The notes: generated by a model from the letters alone, not told the origin. A stretch of DNA of 64,000 bases from Siderastrea siderea (GCA_964030785.1 OZ034978.1:3520001-3584000); one strand, 5' to 3'. Counted from the first letter of the stretch, positions 1 to 12,044 are shown. Program-made: numbers and translations.

Positions 1-968
1 GAGGTGGACTTACTTGACCAACCTTGCCCACCAGAGAAATCGCACCGGATTTCAGGCGACTTAGTAGCGTTGTTCTAACAAATTCTCCGAACTGTTTGCA
101 CCAGCGGGGGGATAGAAGCGAGGCCTGGGACCGAGAAACGATGTTCTCACAACTTGCAAAGCGGTCCAGTCAAAACGTGGACAGCGGTGTTCGTCATAAT
201 AAATATTCCGATCGACGATCAACTTATTTGAAATAGTTTTCAAAATTTGTGTGTATTTTGTCGAAGGAAAGTAAGCGGTGAGCGGCTAATCTCTCATGGA
301 ACTTACTGTCAGTTTCGTACAAGAGAATATTCGATGGAAGCGACTTCGATGAAGACGCTTCTGTTTTCGCACTGTCTTGTTTGTTGCAGTGGCGACTGGA
401 TCAGCTGCGAGCTGTACGGCAGTCACGTTTCGCTTGTTTATACTTGGAGAACAGGTTTGCGACAAACGTTTCAAAGTTGAATGTGACAATTAGATAATTC
501 AACGTAAATAAACTTCTCACCGAGAGGAAGCGCTTGAACTATTCAGGATTTTATCTCTTGTACTCCGCGACGTAATTTTGGACTTTGTCTATCGCTGAAC
601 TGATGCATGTGATAAATAAAAATACTGTCAATGTTTCTTTTTACATCTCATTCTGTAACGAATTGATAGCATGAAATGAGACAGTTATGGCTGTACTCGG
701 TTTGCATGTTTTCCTCCAGCGTGGTCTAAATAAATTGCAACGGGAAATGTGCCTTAAAACATCGATGGAAATAAATTTAATCAAAACTGCTATAGACTAA
801 TGCATGGAAACAATACCTACGCACAAAATAGCACTTTTATTATCAATAATCCAGTTATGTGTTAACAAGATCATTTCACAGTTCAGTACTTTGAACCCGA
901 TCCCAGTTTTTAACCCAGCTTCAGAAAATTCCATCTGATTCTTTACAATCGATCAGCACAGACTGGAT
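1..968. other. No recognisable gene; left flank of the CACTA element
   Basis: I see no ORF with recognisable family features and no clear repeat in this stretch. Two short open frames near positions 24-236 and 247-480 have no recognisable motif and are probably chance. It may hold non-coding exon or intron sequence of a gene that lies outside the window. The last bases before 969 are host DNA flanking the transposon. Confidence 0.4.
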
Positions 969-971
969 TGA

Positions 972-1350
972 CACAGGAATTCGCCCTAATGAATCATCCA
1001 TAATGATTCGTGTGATGATTCTATTGACTAATAGAACCATTCACAAATCATAACATGATGTGATCACGACAAATGAAACCATATCATAATCAGAGCCATG
1101 ATCTGTTGTGCATACATAGCATCATCTGTGGAATCATAACCCAGATTCTGTGAATAACAAAACATCTTCTCTAAATCATAATTCTGATCTCAGGTGTTCT
1201 GTTAAAATCATTTTGGAATCATAACCCTGATGTGGTGAGTGTAAACTAAATCATCTCAGGAATCATAACACTGATCAGATCATCTATTCATCATAACTCT
1301 AATGTCATGTACACACATGACATCATCTTAAGAATCATAACCCTGATTTA
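972..1350 (+). repeat. Left terminal inverted repeat and subterminal repeats of the CACTA element
   Basis: The first ~57 bp are the inverted terminal repeat. From about 1043 to 1350 follow irregular copies of an AATCATAACC(C/A)TGATT-like motif (for example near 1050, 1130, 1220, 1260 and 1330) with variable spacers. The same motif, in inverted orientation, fills the right end at 16051-16331. In CACTA elements such subterminal repeats bind the element's own DNA-binding protein; that role here is inferred. Confidence 0.7.
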
Positions 1351-2831
1351 AAAAATGTACAATATGCAGGTTCCGTGGCCTTATCAAACCCCACAATTTA
1401 CTCGTTTCATTTTTAACAAGTTCAAGTCGACTTAACCAGTAATTGTTTTGTTAAAAACTACCAAAAACTGTTGCTTCTTCTCAGGCATGGGATATGGGCT
1501 CATATATCATAGCCCCCTCTAATTAAAACTCTTGAAGTGCATTAAACCTCTTTTTGTTGTAATGGATGTCACAGATCTATATTTTTGGGAATTAAGTGTT
1601 GAGAGCACCAAACTGCTGAGCTGCCTGACCTCAACATCTAAATTAAGAAGTTTTTTGACACCAGCTGATGAAACAATAGAATATTGATTTTATTAATTGT
1701 CTGATCACTAAACGATAAATAAATCTTAAAAGCTAACCTACATGTTCCAATCGTTATATAGATTGTTACATCAGTTACCCTGGCATCTTTAATTTACACA
1801 CTACTTGTGGCATCCTAAATTATGATGCCTGTTAATTAACTAAAGTGCTAATATCCCTCTTACAAATTGTCTTAGCATTAAATCAGTCAAATATTTGAAT
1901 TACAACTGAATGCATGATTTTTTTAAAAACATTTTAAGCAAAACAAAGTTCTCAGAATTATGGAACAAAATTATAACAAGTCAGAAAAGAAATGTAAATG
2001 AAAGAGAAAAAGAAAAAAACTGAATGCAGGATACACATTTGGTGCAAAATGTAACATTTTCTACTTACATCCAGTTCATATGTCATCATATTGTGACAAT
2101 GTAGTGCATTCCCCGTTAGTATAATTGTCATATATGCATCTAGCTTTCTTTTCAGTTGTAAAGCTACAGTAGCAATATGCAGTTATTTTGATATCCTGAT
2201 GAAAGAATTGTGTTCTCTTAAGCATATTTTGCAGTCATGTTACATATTCGCTAAGGTGCACATAATTTATAACATGAAATAAATATTCCATTCCAAGCAA
2301 ACAATTCCATCCAGTAATCTTTTTGGCTACACCTTCCCCATTAGGAAAAAAGAAATAAACAGAAACAATTTCAGCATGTAATCATTGAGTCAGGACCGAT
2401 TTAGACAGTATGACTTTGTTGTATGCAAATTGTTGACTCATGGCCTTTTTGATGCTTATATTTGTTTCATGTATCCTTCAACTTGTCTACGATTGTTCCA
2501 CATGACGAACGATTTTTGAAACATGTGTTGAAACCATACAACAACGTAGCCACACAGGCATTCGGTTCAGACCAGTGTTGTTTGTGATCTTTGTAGGATA
2601 CCATTTTGTAGCAGTACATGCATCTAAAGTTCGATAAAGTTTTACATAACTGGTCCTTTACATAACTGGTCCTAAATTGGACTTAACTCATGCATGAGTG
2701 GTAAATTTGCTTAATTGAAGAAATATTATGAGTTTCTCAAGGCACACCAGAAAAATTTATATTGATTTTATATGGCACAACATGTATGTATGTTATACAA
2801 CATCTGATAAATGCCGAACTTCACGAAAATT

Positions 2832-5800
2832 TTATTTGTTTTTACAGACTTTTGATGTTTTTTCTCCATTATGAGTTCTAACAATATCACTTAATTTGTA
2901 AAGACAATTGCACTTTAAATTTGGGCACACTGCCATGATTTCACATTCATTATAAACTCTTAAGTTAGATAGTAACATAAGATCATTTAAAGTTTGAGGA
3001 AAAAATAAATGAAGAGGATGCTTAATTAATGATAAAATGAAATAAATAAGATTAATAATTAAGGGATAAAGAGAACTGGAACAATTGTATCGCAATTTCA
3101 ACTTAATAAGAATTAAACAAATCCACTGAACCAGGGTTAAATAGTCTACTGACTCTTGATCAATGTTTTGGTTTACTTGATCCTCCATTGAATTATTATG
3201 CTCTTGCTGTTCACTTGTAGTTGTGTCCTGTTCATCCATCTCTTGCTGTTCATGATGTGTAGTTGTGTCCTGTTCATCCATCTCTTGCTGTTCATGATGT
3301 GTAGTTGTGTCCTGTTCATCCATCTCTTGCTGTTCATGATGTGTAGTTGTGTCCTGTTCATCCAACTCTTGCTGTTCATGATGTGTAGTTGTGTCCTGTT
3401 CATCCATCTCTTGCTGTTCACATGTAGTTGTGTCCTGTTCATCAGTTCCTTGCAGCTCTATACAATACCAAGACCAGAATTGTAAATGACCAGTACAATT
3501 ATTTACCATTGTTTGTTCATAAATCGCTTGGAGTGAAACCTTCAGTGGTCAAATTTTAATGTATTTACATGATGAATAGAATGGGCAAGAATATGACAAA
3601 TCTTTAACATAGAGACAAAGACGTAGAGGAGTCTCCAAGGCAATGACATATTAAAAGTTGTGCAACTTGTAACTGACACAGGTTGATTAAATGACTAATT
3701 GTTATAGGATTTGATTTTATTTCAATTATTGTATTTGTCATGATCAGTCCCCGGGGGGGGGGGGGGGGGATTTCATGAGCTGAAGTATATGAAAGGGTAC
3801 GGAAATCTGTCATTTAGGTATTTAAAAGGGCTTTAATTAAAATATTTTGAGCAGACGCACCTTATGACTGTATCTTTTTAAATTAATAAATGCTACATGA
3901 AAACAACAAGGAGACTTCCTTCCAAAGGTTTAGAAGGGTTTAGAAAAGGGATTCAGTGTTCTTTAGTAGGTATGTGAAAGGGGTACCATTTTCCAATGGA
4001 AGGTCTATGAAAGGGGTACCTTTTCTGTCAAAAATGGTATGAAAAAGGGTAAGGGGTTGGACCTCGGGCCGGAGCCTCCCCGTATAAAGCTTTGTTGAGT
4101 GCCCTCCCCCCCCCCCCCGGGGATCAGTGTGTCCAAACTAACCCATAATTTGTTGAACTTTCATTGTTATAAAGTTAAGGAGTGAAACTATTGGATATGC
4201 AGATCCAGAACATACCAATGTATTCCTTGCTGTCTTCACACTCATCAGAGATATAATACATTTTATTAATAAGGAAAACAAAACCTCAAGCATAGGCCCA
4301 CTATGGTGTAAAATGAAACAATTTATATTAATTAGTCTCATGGAGAATTCATATGTGCTTGGTTTGGGGGACGCTTCCTGTACCCTTCAATCCCAGTTCC
4401 CGCCTAGTATCTGTTGGCTTCCACCACTTTGTGTTTTTTCCATTGCAGAATATTTATTGCATGTTTTTTCGTTTTTCTCCTGCTTCCCACCACCTTGGGA
4501 ATCCCACTTCCTGCCCCCTCTTCTCCTACCTCCCGTACTCTTCCGTTCCCTTTTCTCCAATGGGCAAACAGATTGATACGTGTATAGACCAGATATTAAA
4601 GATTTCAGATTTGGTTGCCTGGCTTCCTTGTATATTTGTTACACTGTATATTATTGATGAACAAAAATCAGCCGTAAAACAGTAATTAAAAGCCAGACAT
4701 ATTTGCCTAAAAAGCAAAATGTCATCTGCATGTGTGTGGACTGATCATGTTTAGAGCTGTTCTTCAAGAAATATGCAAATATATATCTGTAGCAAAGTGA
4801 AAAAGATAATTATGGTATCTAAAACTAAGTGTATAAAAGGAACTGTGGAATTTTGGCAGAAATAATCTACTCACCCTTAATGACAACATTTCCTGTAAAC
4901 TCTTCATCTGAACTGTTGGCTGGATTATCTGAGATGTCATGCTGATCACCACCACTAGATTCTTGACTGTCAGAATGACCTATATTATTTTATATCAAAA
5001 GAATTACAATTAATATTATAGTCAAAAATATCCTTGTACTCCCAAAGGATTTACTGACATGTGTTCATGCCATTTTTTTGCATGTAAGCTGGCCCTTCTA
5101 ACATTGTTCATTGATTATGCACTACATTCTCTGTAGGAGTGGCATGTGGTACTTTTCGATTAATAGGTCACACTATTTCAAATACACAGTTAATAATGAT
5201 TTCTGGCAACCTTAACTTACATGCTTGCTGCTCCTGCTTTGTGCATTTCTCCCCCTCAAATTCACTGCTCAAATCTAATTCTTGATTACAACCTAAAAAA
5301 AAAAGAAAGTGTAAAATATTGTTTATTAGCTAGACTAAGTTGCATCTTATCATTTTTTCCCAAAAAGATTCTTTCCCATTGTCGAGGGTATTAACATTGC
5401 TATGAATTTTTTAAAAGAAAGTGAGTCTATATTTGGCTGTATAAAGAACTCACATTCGAATTCCTGTCCTTGCAAATCTGTCAGCTCTTCACAACATGAA
5501 TCATTGTTTTCAGACCCTGTATTTAAAAACAACAGATAGTGAATTCTTATATGCTGTAAAAATTAACCATGAAAAATCAGTCATGGTAAAGGGTTGGAGT
5601 GTAATCTTCCTTAAAATACAAGACGATTGAGAAAAAAAGTGATAGAGGAAACAAATTAAATTTGTAGTCGGACAAAAACTCAGCTAACAGCATTTACAAA
5701 GAAAAAATTTTGAACCTGTGCTTAACTAAACAGCTTTAAAACGTGTTTAAGTTGTTTGTTTCAAGTTAAGTAACATTCAAACAAAGATAAAGAATCACAC

Positions 5801-5932
5801 TTAACAGCGTATTGAAGACAAGGAGCGGTGCCTCTTAACAGTATTTAAGGACCGAAGCTTCCCTTTGCAATCTGTGCAAAAGCATTTCCTTTTATGCAGA
5901 AAGCGAGAACTCGAATTGTACACGGTTGACAT
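2832..5932 (-). CDS. N-terminal part of a CACTA/EnSpm transposase-like protein, five exons, catalytic domain missing
   Basis: Exons in minus order: 5932-5806, 5516-5454, 5292-5221, 4979-4875, 3457-2832. All junctions have GT-AG sites and phase 1, giving 330 aa. The start ATG at 5932 opens MSTVYNSSSR and is followed by a Cys/His cluster (CFCTDCKGK...VKRH, about residues 24-42), the zinc-finger-like N-terminus common in animal EnSpm transposases. An acidic, low-complexity middle contains six copies of a 14-residue repeat (EQQEMDEQDTTTHH) encoded by a 42-bp tandem repeat. Near the C-terminus, FPQTLNDL and then MAVCPNLKCNCLYKLSD match the zinc-ribbon-like segment that precedes the Tnp2 catalytic domain in related proteins. 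The ORF stops just after this, and no Tnp2 domain is visible in 1350-2831. It is either a decayed transposase or a shortened, non-catalytic product. It faces a plus-strand gene across a 337-bp gap. Confidence 0.68.
3205..3445 (-). repeat. 42-bp coding tandem repeat in the transposase-like gene
   Basis: About six near-identical 42-bp units keep the reading frame and encode a Gln/Glu/Asp/Thr-rich 14-residue repeat. Units differ by single substitutions and the first and last units are shorter, as expected of a recently expanded coding minisatellite. All of it lies in the last exon. Confidence 0.85.
3749..4123. mobile_element. Short inverted-repeat element capped by poly-G/poly-C tracts
   Basis: The left end reads TCCCCGGGG followed by a long G run and the right end is a long C run ending CCCCGGGGA, so the ends are inverted. 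TCAG flanks both sides (3745-3748 and 4124-4127), consistent with a 4-bp target duplication. The interior has short internal repeats containing GGGGTACC and no ORF. It lies in intron 4 of the minus-strand transposase-like gene and is nested in the CACTA element. Confidence 0.55.
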
Positions 5933-6269
5933 GCTGGAAAAAAAGCCTTTTCAGGTTCAAAAAGCCACTAAATTTCTCAGCAAATGAAACCATTAAAAAC
6001 ATCCTGCGACGCCGTCTCGTCTCGTAAGCTGGATTTTTGGAACATGACGCGAACGCTTTGTTTTCAGCCAATAATTGGAAGGAACCAAATCGAGGGAGCC
6101 AATCATGAACGTCCACATTGTGCAGTGGCGGGAAAATGGCAACAGCAACGCGGGTCGGCAGACAAAATTTTTTCTCCTTGGAAACTTTTTTTTCGACGGA
6201 AACTTTTTTGAAGTGTCCTCTTTTGTTGGTTTTCTTGTGTCTTTTTGTTGGCTTTCTTTTTGCCGTAAA
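5933..6269. promoter_or_regulatory. Bidirectional promoter-like gap inside the CACTA element
   Basis: The 337 bp separate the start codons of the minus-strand transposase-like gene and the plus-strand exon at 6270. They contain CCAAT at 6068-6072 and 6099-6103, an inverted CCAAT at 6074-6078, an E2F-like GGCGGGAA at 6127-6134 and an AAAATGGC (YY1-like) motif just after. No TATA box is evident. A shared promoter is inferred from layout and motifs only. Confidence 0.45.
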
Positions 6270-6892
6270 ATGGAAGTCCACAATCCCAAGGAACTGCTAG
6301 AAGTCATTATTGCAAACGAGAGTGCAAGAGATTTGTTGCAAAGTTTTTATCAGAAAGAGTCAGGCCTGAGGTAAGTGTGTAACAAATTTGGTACGAGACA
6401 ATTTTGCATTTTATGGAATTAAAGGGTTTGTTTCTGTTTAACGTCGCACTTTGTGTTCACAGCAATTACCTCCATCTGAAGCCATTCCACTGGTAAGCTG
6501 TTTAATATTTTTATTTGTAACGGGAAACGTATTAAAACTAGACGAGTTACTTTGGCAAGTCATAAACTGGTACAGTTTTCGCACGACAAAAACGTATAAT
6601 TTGCAAACCCAACGCATATATGTAACACAAATTGTCACTTAGAATGTTTACGCTTAATAGTTCCAGTTTGTCATCAGTGCAAGAAAATAACAGAACTGTG
6701 TGAAGTCAATATTTTCGAGAAAAAAACACTAGCACAAGATTCATCCATTCAATCAGCGGATAGTCGATTGGTTACTCATTTTAGTCTTTGTAGTTCGTCA
6801 ATTGAATTTTCATTCGTTTTAGGATATCATGAAAGACGCATGGGTGGAGTTTGCGGATCGAAGCTTTCCGCACCTAGTTTAATATTGCTACT
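6270..6892 (+). CDS. Plus-strand exons of a small unrecognised CACTA-borne gene (frame join uncertain)
   Basis: Exon 6270-6370 starts with ATG (MEVHNPKELLEVIIAN...) and ends at a strong GTAAGT donor. A 30-bp candidate exon at 6463-6492 (QLPPSEAIPL) sits between AG and GTAAGC, and 6833-6892 after a TTTTAG acceptor reads DIMKDAWVEFADRSFPHLV then stop. The second and third exons join in frame with each other, but the first exon leaves two extra bases, so its canonical splice does not reach the same frame. Either an exon boundary is wrong or there is a one-base lesion. I do not recognise the family. By position it could be the accessory (tnpA-like) gene of the transposon, transcribed away from the transposase-like gene. 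Confidence 0.4.
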
Positions 6893-6944
6893 GTAAAACA
6901 TATCATTTGGCTGTAAAGCTAGTTAATTTCTTTATGTCATGAAC

Positions 6945-9437
6945 CGGTGTCCTAGCAGATTTGGACCCCCCTAAATTTGGACCCCCCGGTCCAAATTCGC
7001 TAGCGGATTTGGACCCCCCGGTCCAAATCCTCTAGCGAATATGGACCCCCGGGGGACCCAATCCGCTAGCGCATTTGGACCCCCTTCGCGGATTTGGACC
7101 CCCTATGTAATTGTAAAAACCCACGCTGTTATTCGCATATAAAGTACCGAAATAATTTCACTTTTCAATCTTGGCGAAGAAACGTTTCGTTTGGGTTTCA
7201 AAATACTGCAAACCTATTCATAATAGAGGTAGAGTCAGACTTTAGATCAAGTAAATTGGCCGTTTGTTTTAGGCACATAGCTAGACCTCTAAACGTTGCA
7301 GTTAAAGCAAGCGCTGCGGTATTTCTTACAGAAATACCGTGCGCCCTGCAAAAAAAGTTTGCTTGATTACACAACTTCGCAGGATGTTTTTTTTTCAGAA
7401 CCTTTTCCAATCATGATGTTTTGAATTTGTAGAAGCCATGAGGACACCAAGAAAAACATCAAGACTTTGCTGCAACAAATTCAAAAATTCAAAATTCAGT
7501 TATCGCATGTTAACTATGTCATCGATGTTACAAAAGGCCTCTAAATAAAGAGCAAATTTCGACGGTGCGTCTTTGAAGAAAAAATTAGATCAGTTAATTT
7601 CTCAAAAAGCGTGCTTGCGTACACGCGCTAGGAAAAGTGATTTCTCTTCTTCATTTTAATGAAAAATAGCAGAGTCATGCTTAAGGGTCCTTAAGGTTCA
7701 GTAAACTGGAGTGCTACCACAAAGCCACAAAACTTCTAAAAGTGTCTGAAACACGCGCTGCGGTATTTCTTACAGACGGTGCGATTTTAAAATCTGATTT
7801 TTTTTCTTTTACTCCCGTTGTTAATATTTATTCTAAAAAAATTAATTTGAGGTGAGAAGAAAAGCTAATTTTTAAAGTACGCTTGCTACTCCGTCCTTCC
7901 AATTACCGCGGCAAGCTGATGTCAAATACTATTGTTTTTCTTAGCGCGGCTTTATAAATTCGCTTTAAGTCAGTTATGGTACAAAATATATATATGTTAT
8001 TTACCGGCCGGGAGGTCCGTATAGGGAAAAACTGTGCCCGCGGTCTTGAGTACGGCCCGAGGCCGCAGGCCGAGGGCCGTACTCAAGACCAAGGGCACAG
8101 TTTTTCCCTATACGGACCGACCTAGGCAGGTAAATAACATTTTTATTTTTTTCCCAACATTTGCGAGTTTGCAGATCAATCTTGAAAGGTTGTCAGAACG
8201 CGCGTAAGTCTCACTGAGTCAGATGGCAGGAAACCGTGGAGCGAATGTAATCATAAACATTTCAAACTTTTTTAAAACTTAATTGTAATATTTTCGACTA
8301 GAAACTACCGTATCGACACGGAAAAGGTTGTTTTTCAAGAACAGACACGCACATGGAAAATCCTGCCCGGCATAGGGATAAACAACCCTTACTAAAAACA
8401 AAACCAAAGGACTCAATCGTTAGGACAGGTTTAATTGCCCTTGCGTAAAAAATGAAAGGGAATAATACTTCGAAAAACATTTCTGTTTAGCCTAATTACT
8501 TTCTTTTTATGTTTTGCTTCGTACCTGTAAACGTAGGTGCTGGTTCTTTGGATATAAACAATTTAATTATTTAGCGAAATCGTTAGGTTTGATCTCAGTT
8601 TTATCCAAAGCGAACGGTGCGCTGGCTTTTAAGCTTATCTTCATTTAAGCTTACGACAGATGAAAAAGCAAAATTCCAGTTTAAGCCTGCACAATTTCTT
8701 GAATGAAAATATACCGAACCTCGTTAATTTAAGAGAAAAAACTGAAAAACGAAGTCATTAAAGTAAATATCGGAGTCAAAAGGCATTGTGGCGATCGTAA
8801 TTTAAAAACTAAAACTGCTGTGTTAAGTGAATTCAACAACAAACTCACCAACCGCCATGCTAAGCTTCACAAAATAGTACTTGCCTTTTGAAGGTATTTC
8901 AAGGTCTTTAATTCCCCTCCTTCTTGAACTTTCTATTTACAACACACACAAGAATTGTGACTTACCAGAAAAGTCGCATCTTTGAGCCGTAAATTAAAAA
9001 ATTCTCGTGTTCAACCGAGGTATGTTGTTTTTCAACTTTCATTCAATGGTCCATGACAAAACCGGTCCGGATAGGAAAAAACTGGACCGGCGAAACGCGC
9101 GTCAACAGCCAATCAAATTCAAGGATTCCGGATTCCGGACCGGAAAAATGCTTAAGAAAAAAATAATGTAAGATATCTTCAAGAAAGTTTAGTTTTTAAA
9201 ATTTATTGATACAAACTAGCGTTGTAGGTTCTCTTTTACCCTAAGTATTAAGATTATTTGAAAAGAAAAACTGCTTCAATATTTTTATTTTGCCTCTTTA
9301 ACAGCTCCAAAAAACAATTTTACCAATTTTACTCAATAGAACGCTTGTTTTCAGGGGGGTCCAAATCCGCGAGAGGGGGTCCACATCCGCTAGCGGATTT
9401 GGACCGGGGGGTCCAAATTCGCTAGCGGATCTGGACC

Positions 9438-9469
<32 letters not shown>

Positions 9470-9481
9470 GCTGTGACACCG
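6945..9481. mobile_element. 2.5-kb inverted-repeat element nested in the CACTA element
   Basis: The left end begins CGGTGTCCTAGCAGATTTGG and the right end, reverse-complemented, begins CGGTGTCACAGCGGATTTGG. GAAC flanks both sides (6941-6944, 9482-9485), a likely 4-bp duplication. Just inside each end are several copies of a self-complementary unit built from GGTCCAAATCCGC and its complement GCGGATTTGGACC (6950-7104 and 9355-9470). There is no long ORF, so it is a non-autonomous element. It carries a further palindromic repeat at 7996-9168. The superfamily is not clear to me. Confidence 0.6.
7996..9168. repeat. Palindrome-headed repeat, copy 1
   Basis: 7996-8137 is a large palindrome: GTTATTTACC...CCGTATAGGGAAAAACTG on one side and its complement on the other, meeting in a GC-rich centre (GGCCCGAGGCCGCAGGCC). 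A second copy lies at 37007-37151. Both are followed 0.5-1 kb later by a GGACCGG or CCGCCCGC segment ending in an A-rich AAAAAAATAAT tail, which I take as the distal end of the same repeat family. The distal boundary is approximate. Confidence 0.55.
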
Positions 9482-9628
9482 GAACTCGTAGCAGTACGAA
9501 ACCTGTATAAATAAGCCAGGACCCTCACTAACCTTGAAATAACGTCCAAAAAGCCCGATATAATTTTCTAAGTTTTTGCAATGTTTGTGTAGAGTTTTAC
9601 AGTTTCTATATCATAATATATTCCGTAG

Positions 9629-12044
9629 TCCCATGGGGTGAAGTGGAAAACGATCTTGTTGAAGAGATGGTAAGCTACGTCCATCAGCTGAGTAAACACA
9701 GCGAGGCTGCGACAGTCAGCAGAAGCGTTATCCGTTTGAGAATCAAAAGGTATTATCGCGCCCAACGCCAGCAACAGCTTACAAAAGCAGACAAGGAGCA
9801 GAGACGTAGGAGGCGATTCCAAAATCGCAAAAATCGTCTCACCATGGTAAGATTCCACTTATACAGTTTTGTTCAGTGTTGATCCTGAAAGGCACCGCGT
9901 GACAGTTGGTGTTCAACAAAATTCCGTGACTCCTGAAAGAATCGGAGTAAAAGTGTAAATTAAAGTTAGTTTTCGATTGGCTTAAGTATAAGAACAGCGT
10001 TATAAACAACTGAAAAAAGAAGAAGCCATGTGGTTTTGTGAATGTTCAGCTGCAAGAAACGGTCTGCAAATAGCAAAGCGCATATTTTTGGTGTTCACCC
10101 TCGCTGAGAGAGTTTATATAAAAAATGTTTTGTAAGCTAACAAAAATGCCATTTGTTGTTTTGGCAATACTTACCTTTTACGTGACAGATATCTGAAAAG
10201 TCTGAAAACGGAACGTGAAAAATAATCCACTGAACAAGACGGCAAAGCTGTGCATTGTCTTTGTCACTTGTGACCGTCATACGAGCCATCGACTGTGATT
10301 GGTGGATTTCGATCCATGCCTGCTTCCTGAGAGGTGCGGTATGTTGGACTCTTGATCCATAGATCACGTTTCTAGCTTACAGTGTATAAACGTGCAGAAT
10401 GCGAAGCCGTAATTCTGTTGTCGTTATTCATATATTCCGGACAGATGAAAATGAGCGGTATGTATATGGGATCCGTAAAAAAGAGAAAAGATTCGATTTT
10501 ATTTACGTTTTAATTTTGACTTTGGAAATCAACACATACAGTATTAAAGCAGATTGAGTAAGCCATCTTTTGACTGTGAGCTTCTGAAGTTGAAGGCTGT
10601 TAGTTTGGTTAACTTTGTTCGTTTAATATTTCAACTCTTTAGCAAACCACCGAATAAGCTGTTCGAATAACCAGTCTGAATATAAAATGTAATGACTATG
10701 AGGAATGAAGGTTTAATATTTTGAAATCAACAACTTTGTTTTCAGCGCTGTGCTTTGTAGGGCCTTATGGGTATCACAACAAAGCGAACTCGAATAAAGT
10801 ACAGAGTTTCGCGCATTTGAGTACAATGGGTCAGATTTTAAAACATAAATATTTGATTGATGCACCCCACAAGCACGATCGCTTTTTAAGATTTCTGGAA
10901 TCAAGTTATCGTTGCCAGCGCTCCCGCTTCCCTCCTTTTTTCTTTCACTGGTGTTTGCTAACAGGAGCGTCTGTGGAGGAGAGAGAATTTATACATGTAA
11001 AATGTTTCACGCTAGTTAAATTGACGTAAAATTACCCAAGTAAAAATGCTTCTTTTTTGGGTGAAAATGTTATCAGTTATTGACACAATTTATCAGCCTG
11101 TAGAATCAACCAGATAAAAGAGTTTTAATTTCATTTTGATTTATCAAGTCTTTCTTCTTGATTTACCCTATAAAGTGTCTGTGAAGTGACAAATAATTAA
11201 CGTTTATTTGTAAGGCCCTTTCAAAATAAAGAGGGTAAGTGTTTTGTTTGTACGTTTGCTATATCGAATAACCGTTAACCACAGGAATGGCAACTCCACT
11301 AAAACATCTCCTAGTTGCTAAGATACCAATTTAACAAATTAGTATGTCATAAGTGGTCACAGTGTGGATACAATTTTTGTGAACTCTTGAAAGTTTTATA
11401 TCAAAGGACAGGAGACTGAAAAAAGACAATATATTCCAATGAGCGATAATTCATTCCCTTTGTTAAGCTCATGCAGACTCAGTGTACTAAATGTAGCTAC
11501 GACATCCAATATGTTTCTTTTGTAGGTATACAGAAGAACAAGATGAACGTCATTCATACAATTAAAGATTTGTTCAATAACAATGAAACTGATAACCCTT
11601 TTAATGAATTTGTTTGCTTTCTTTTCACTTTAGGAAATGCGAGATGAGGAAATGAAGCGACAGAAAGCAAATGGCTTTTTAGATGGGCCTAGTAAAGAAC
11701 AAATTGTTGAGCGGAGGTTAGATATTGCGCCAGTGGCGAATTCAGTAGTCAACATCGTGGACAGTGAAGATGAGGATGCGCAACGGGATCTTCTTTTCAG
11801 AAGAAGGTTGTATTTGAAAAAGGCCAGAGCAGTTGCAAACAACCGCCGCACAAAGGGGCGGATGTTGTTGGAAGCCTTGGAAAGGCCTGGTGTCAGCCAG
11901 CTCCACGTAAGTGACTTACTGGAGCTGGCTGAAGCCAATGTCCCCCATCAAGGGGCCTCCACAACATCCTTAGCTCTGTCTAGGACAATAGTTCCTGAAT
12001 CGCCCCTATCCAGTCCAGAATGTAGCAGCTCTCACAAGTGTTAA
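9629..12044 (+). CDS. Basic, coiled-coil-like protein of unknown family carried by the CACTA element (last two exons)
   Basis: Exon 9629-9846 follows a TTCCGTAG acceptor and ends ACCATG before GTAAGA. Exon 11634-12044 follows CACTTTAG and runs to a stop. They join in phase 0 to give about 208 residues. The first part is very basic (RIKRYYRAQRQQQ, then EQRRRRRFQNRKNR), likely helical and nucleic-acid binding. The second holds an acidic patch (NIVDSEDEDAQRD), more basic helix and a Ser/Thr-rich tail ending SSHKC. The first exon enters with two bases of a split codon, so at least one upstream exon exists; the exons at 6270-6892 are candidates but the phase does not fit. It is probably an accessory DNA-binding protein of the transposon. 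I do not recognise the family. Confidence 0.5.

Noticed and set aside
3198..3485. Plus-strand and second minus-strand frames over the 42-bp repeat
   Set aside because: They are by-products of a repeat unit divisible by three; only the minus frame joined to upstream exons by splicing makes sense.
5892..6281. 129-codon minus-strand open frame over the promoter-like gap
   Set aside because: It overlaps the start of the transposase-like gene in another frame, has no family features, and the better start is the ATG at 5932 that leads into the Cys/His cluster and spliced exons.
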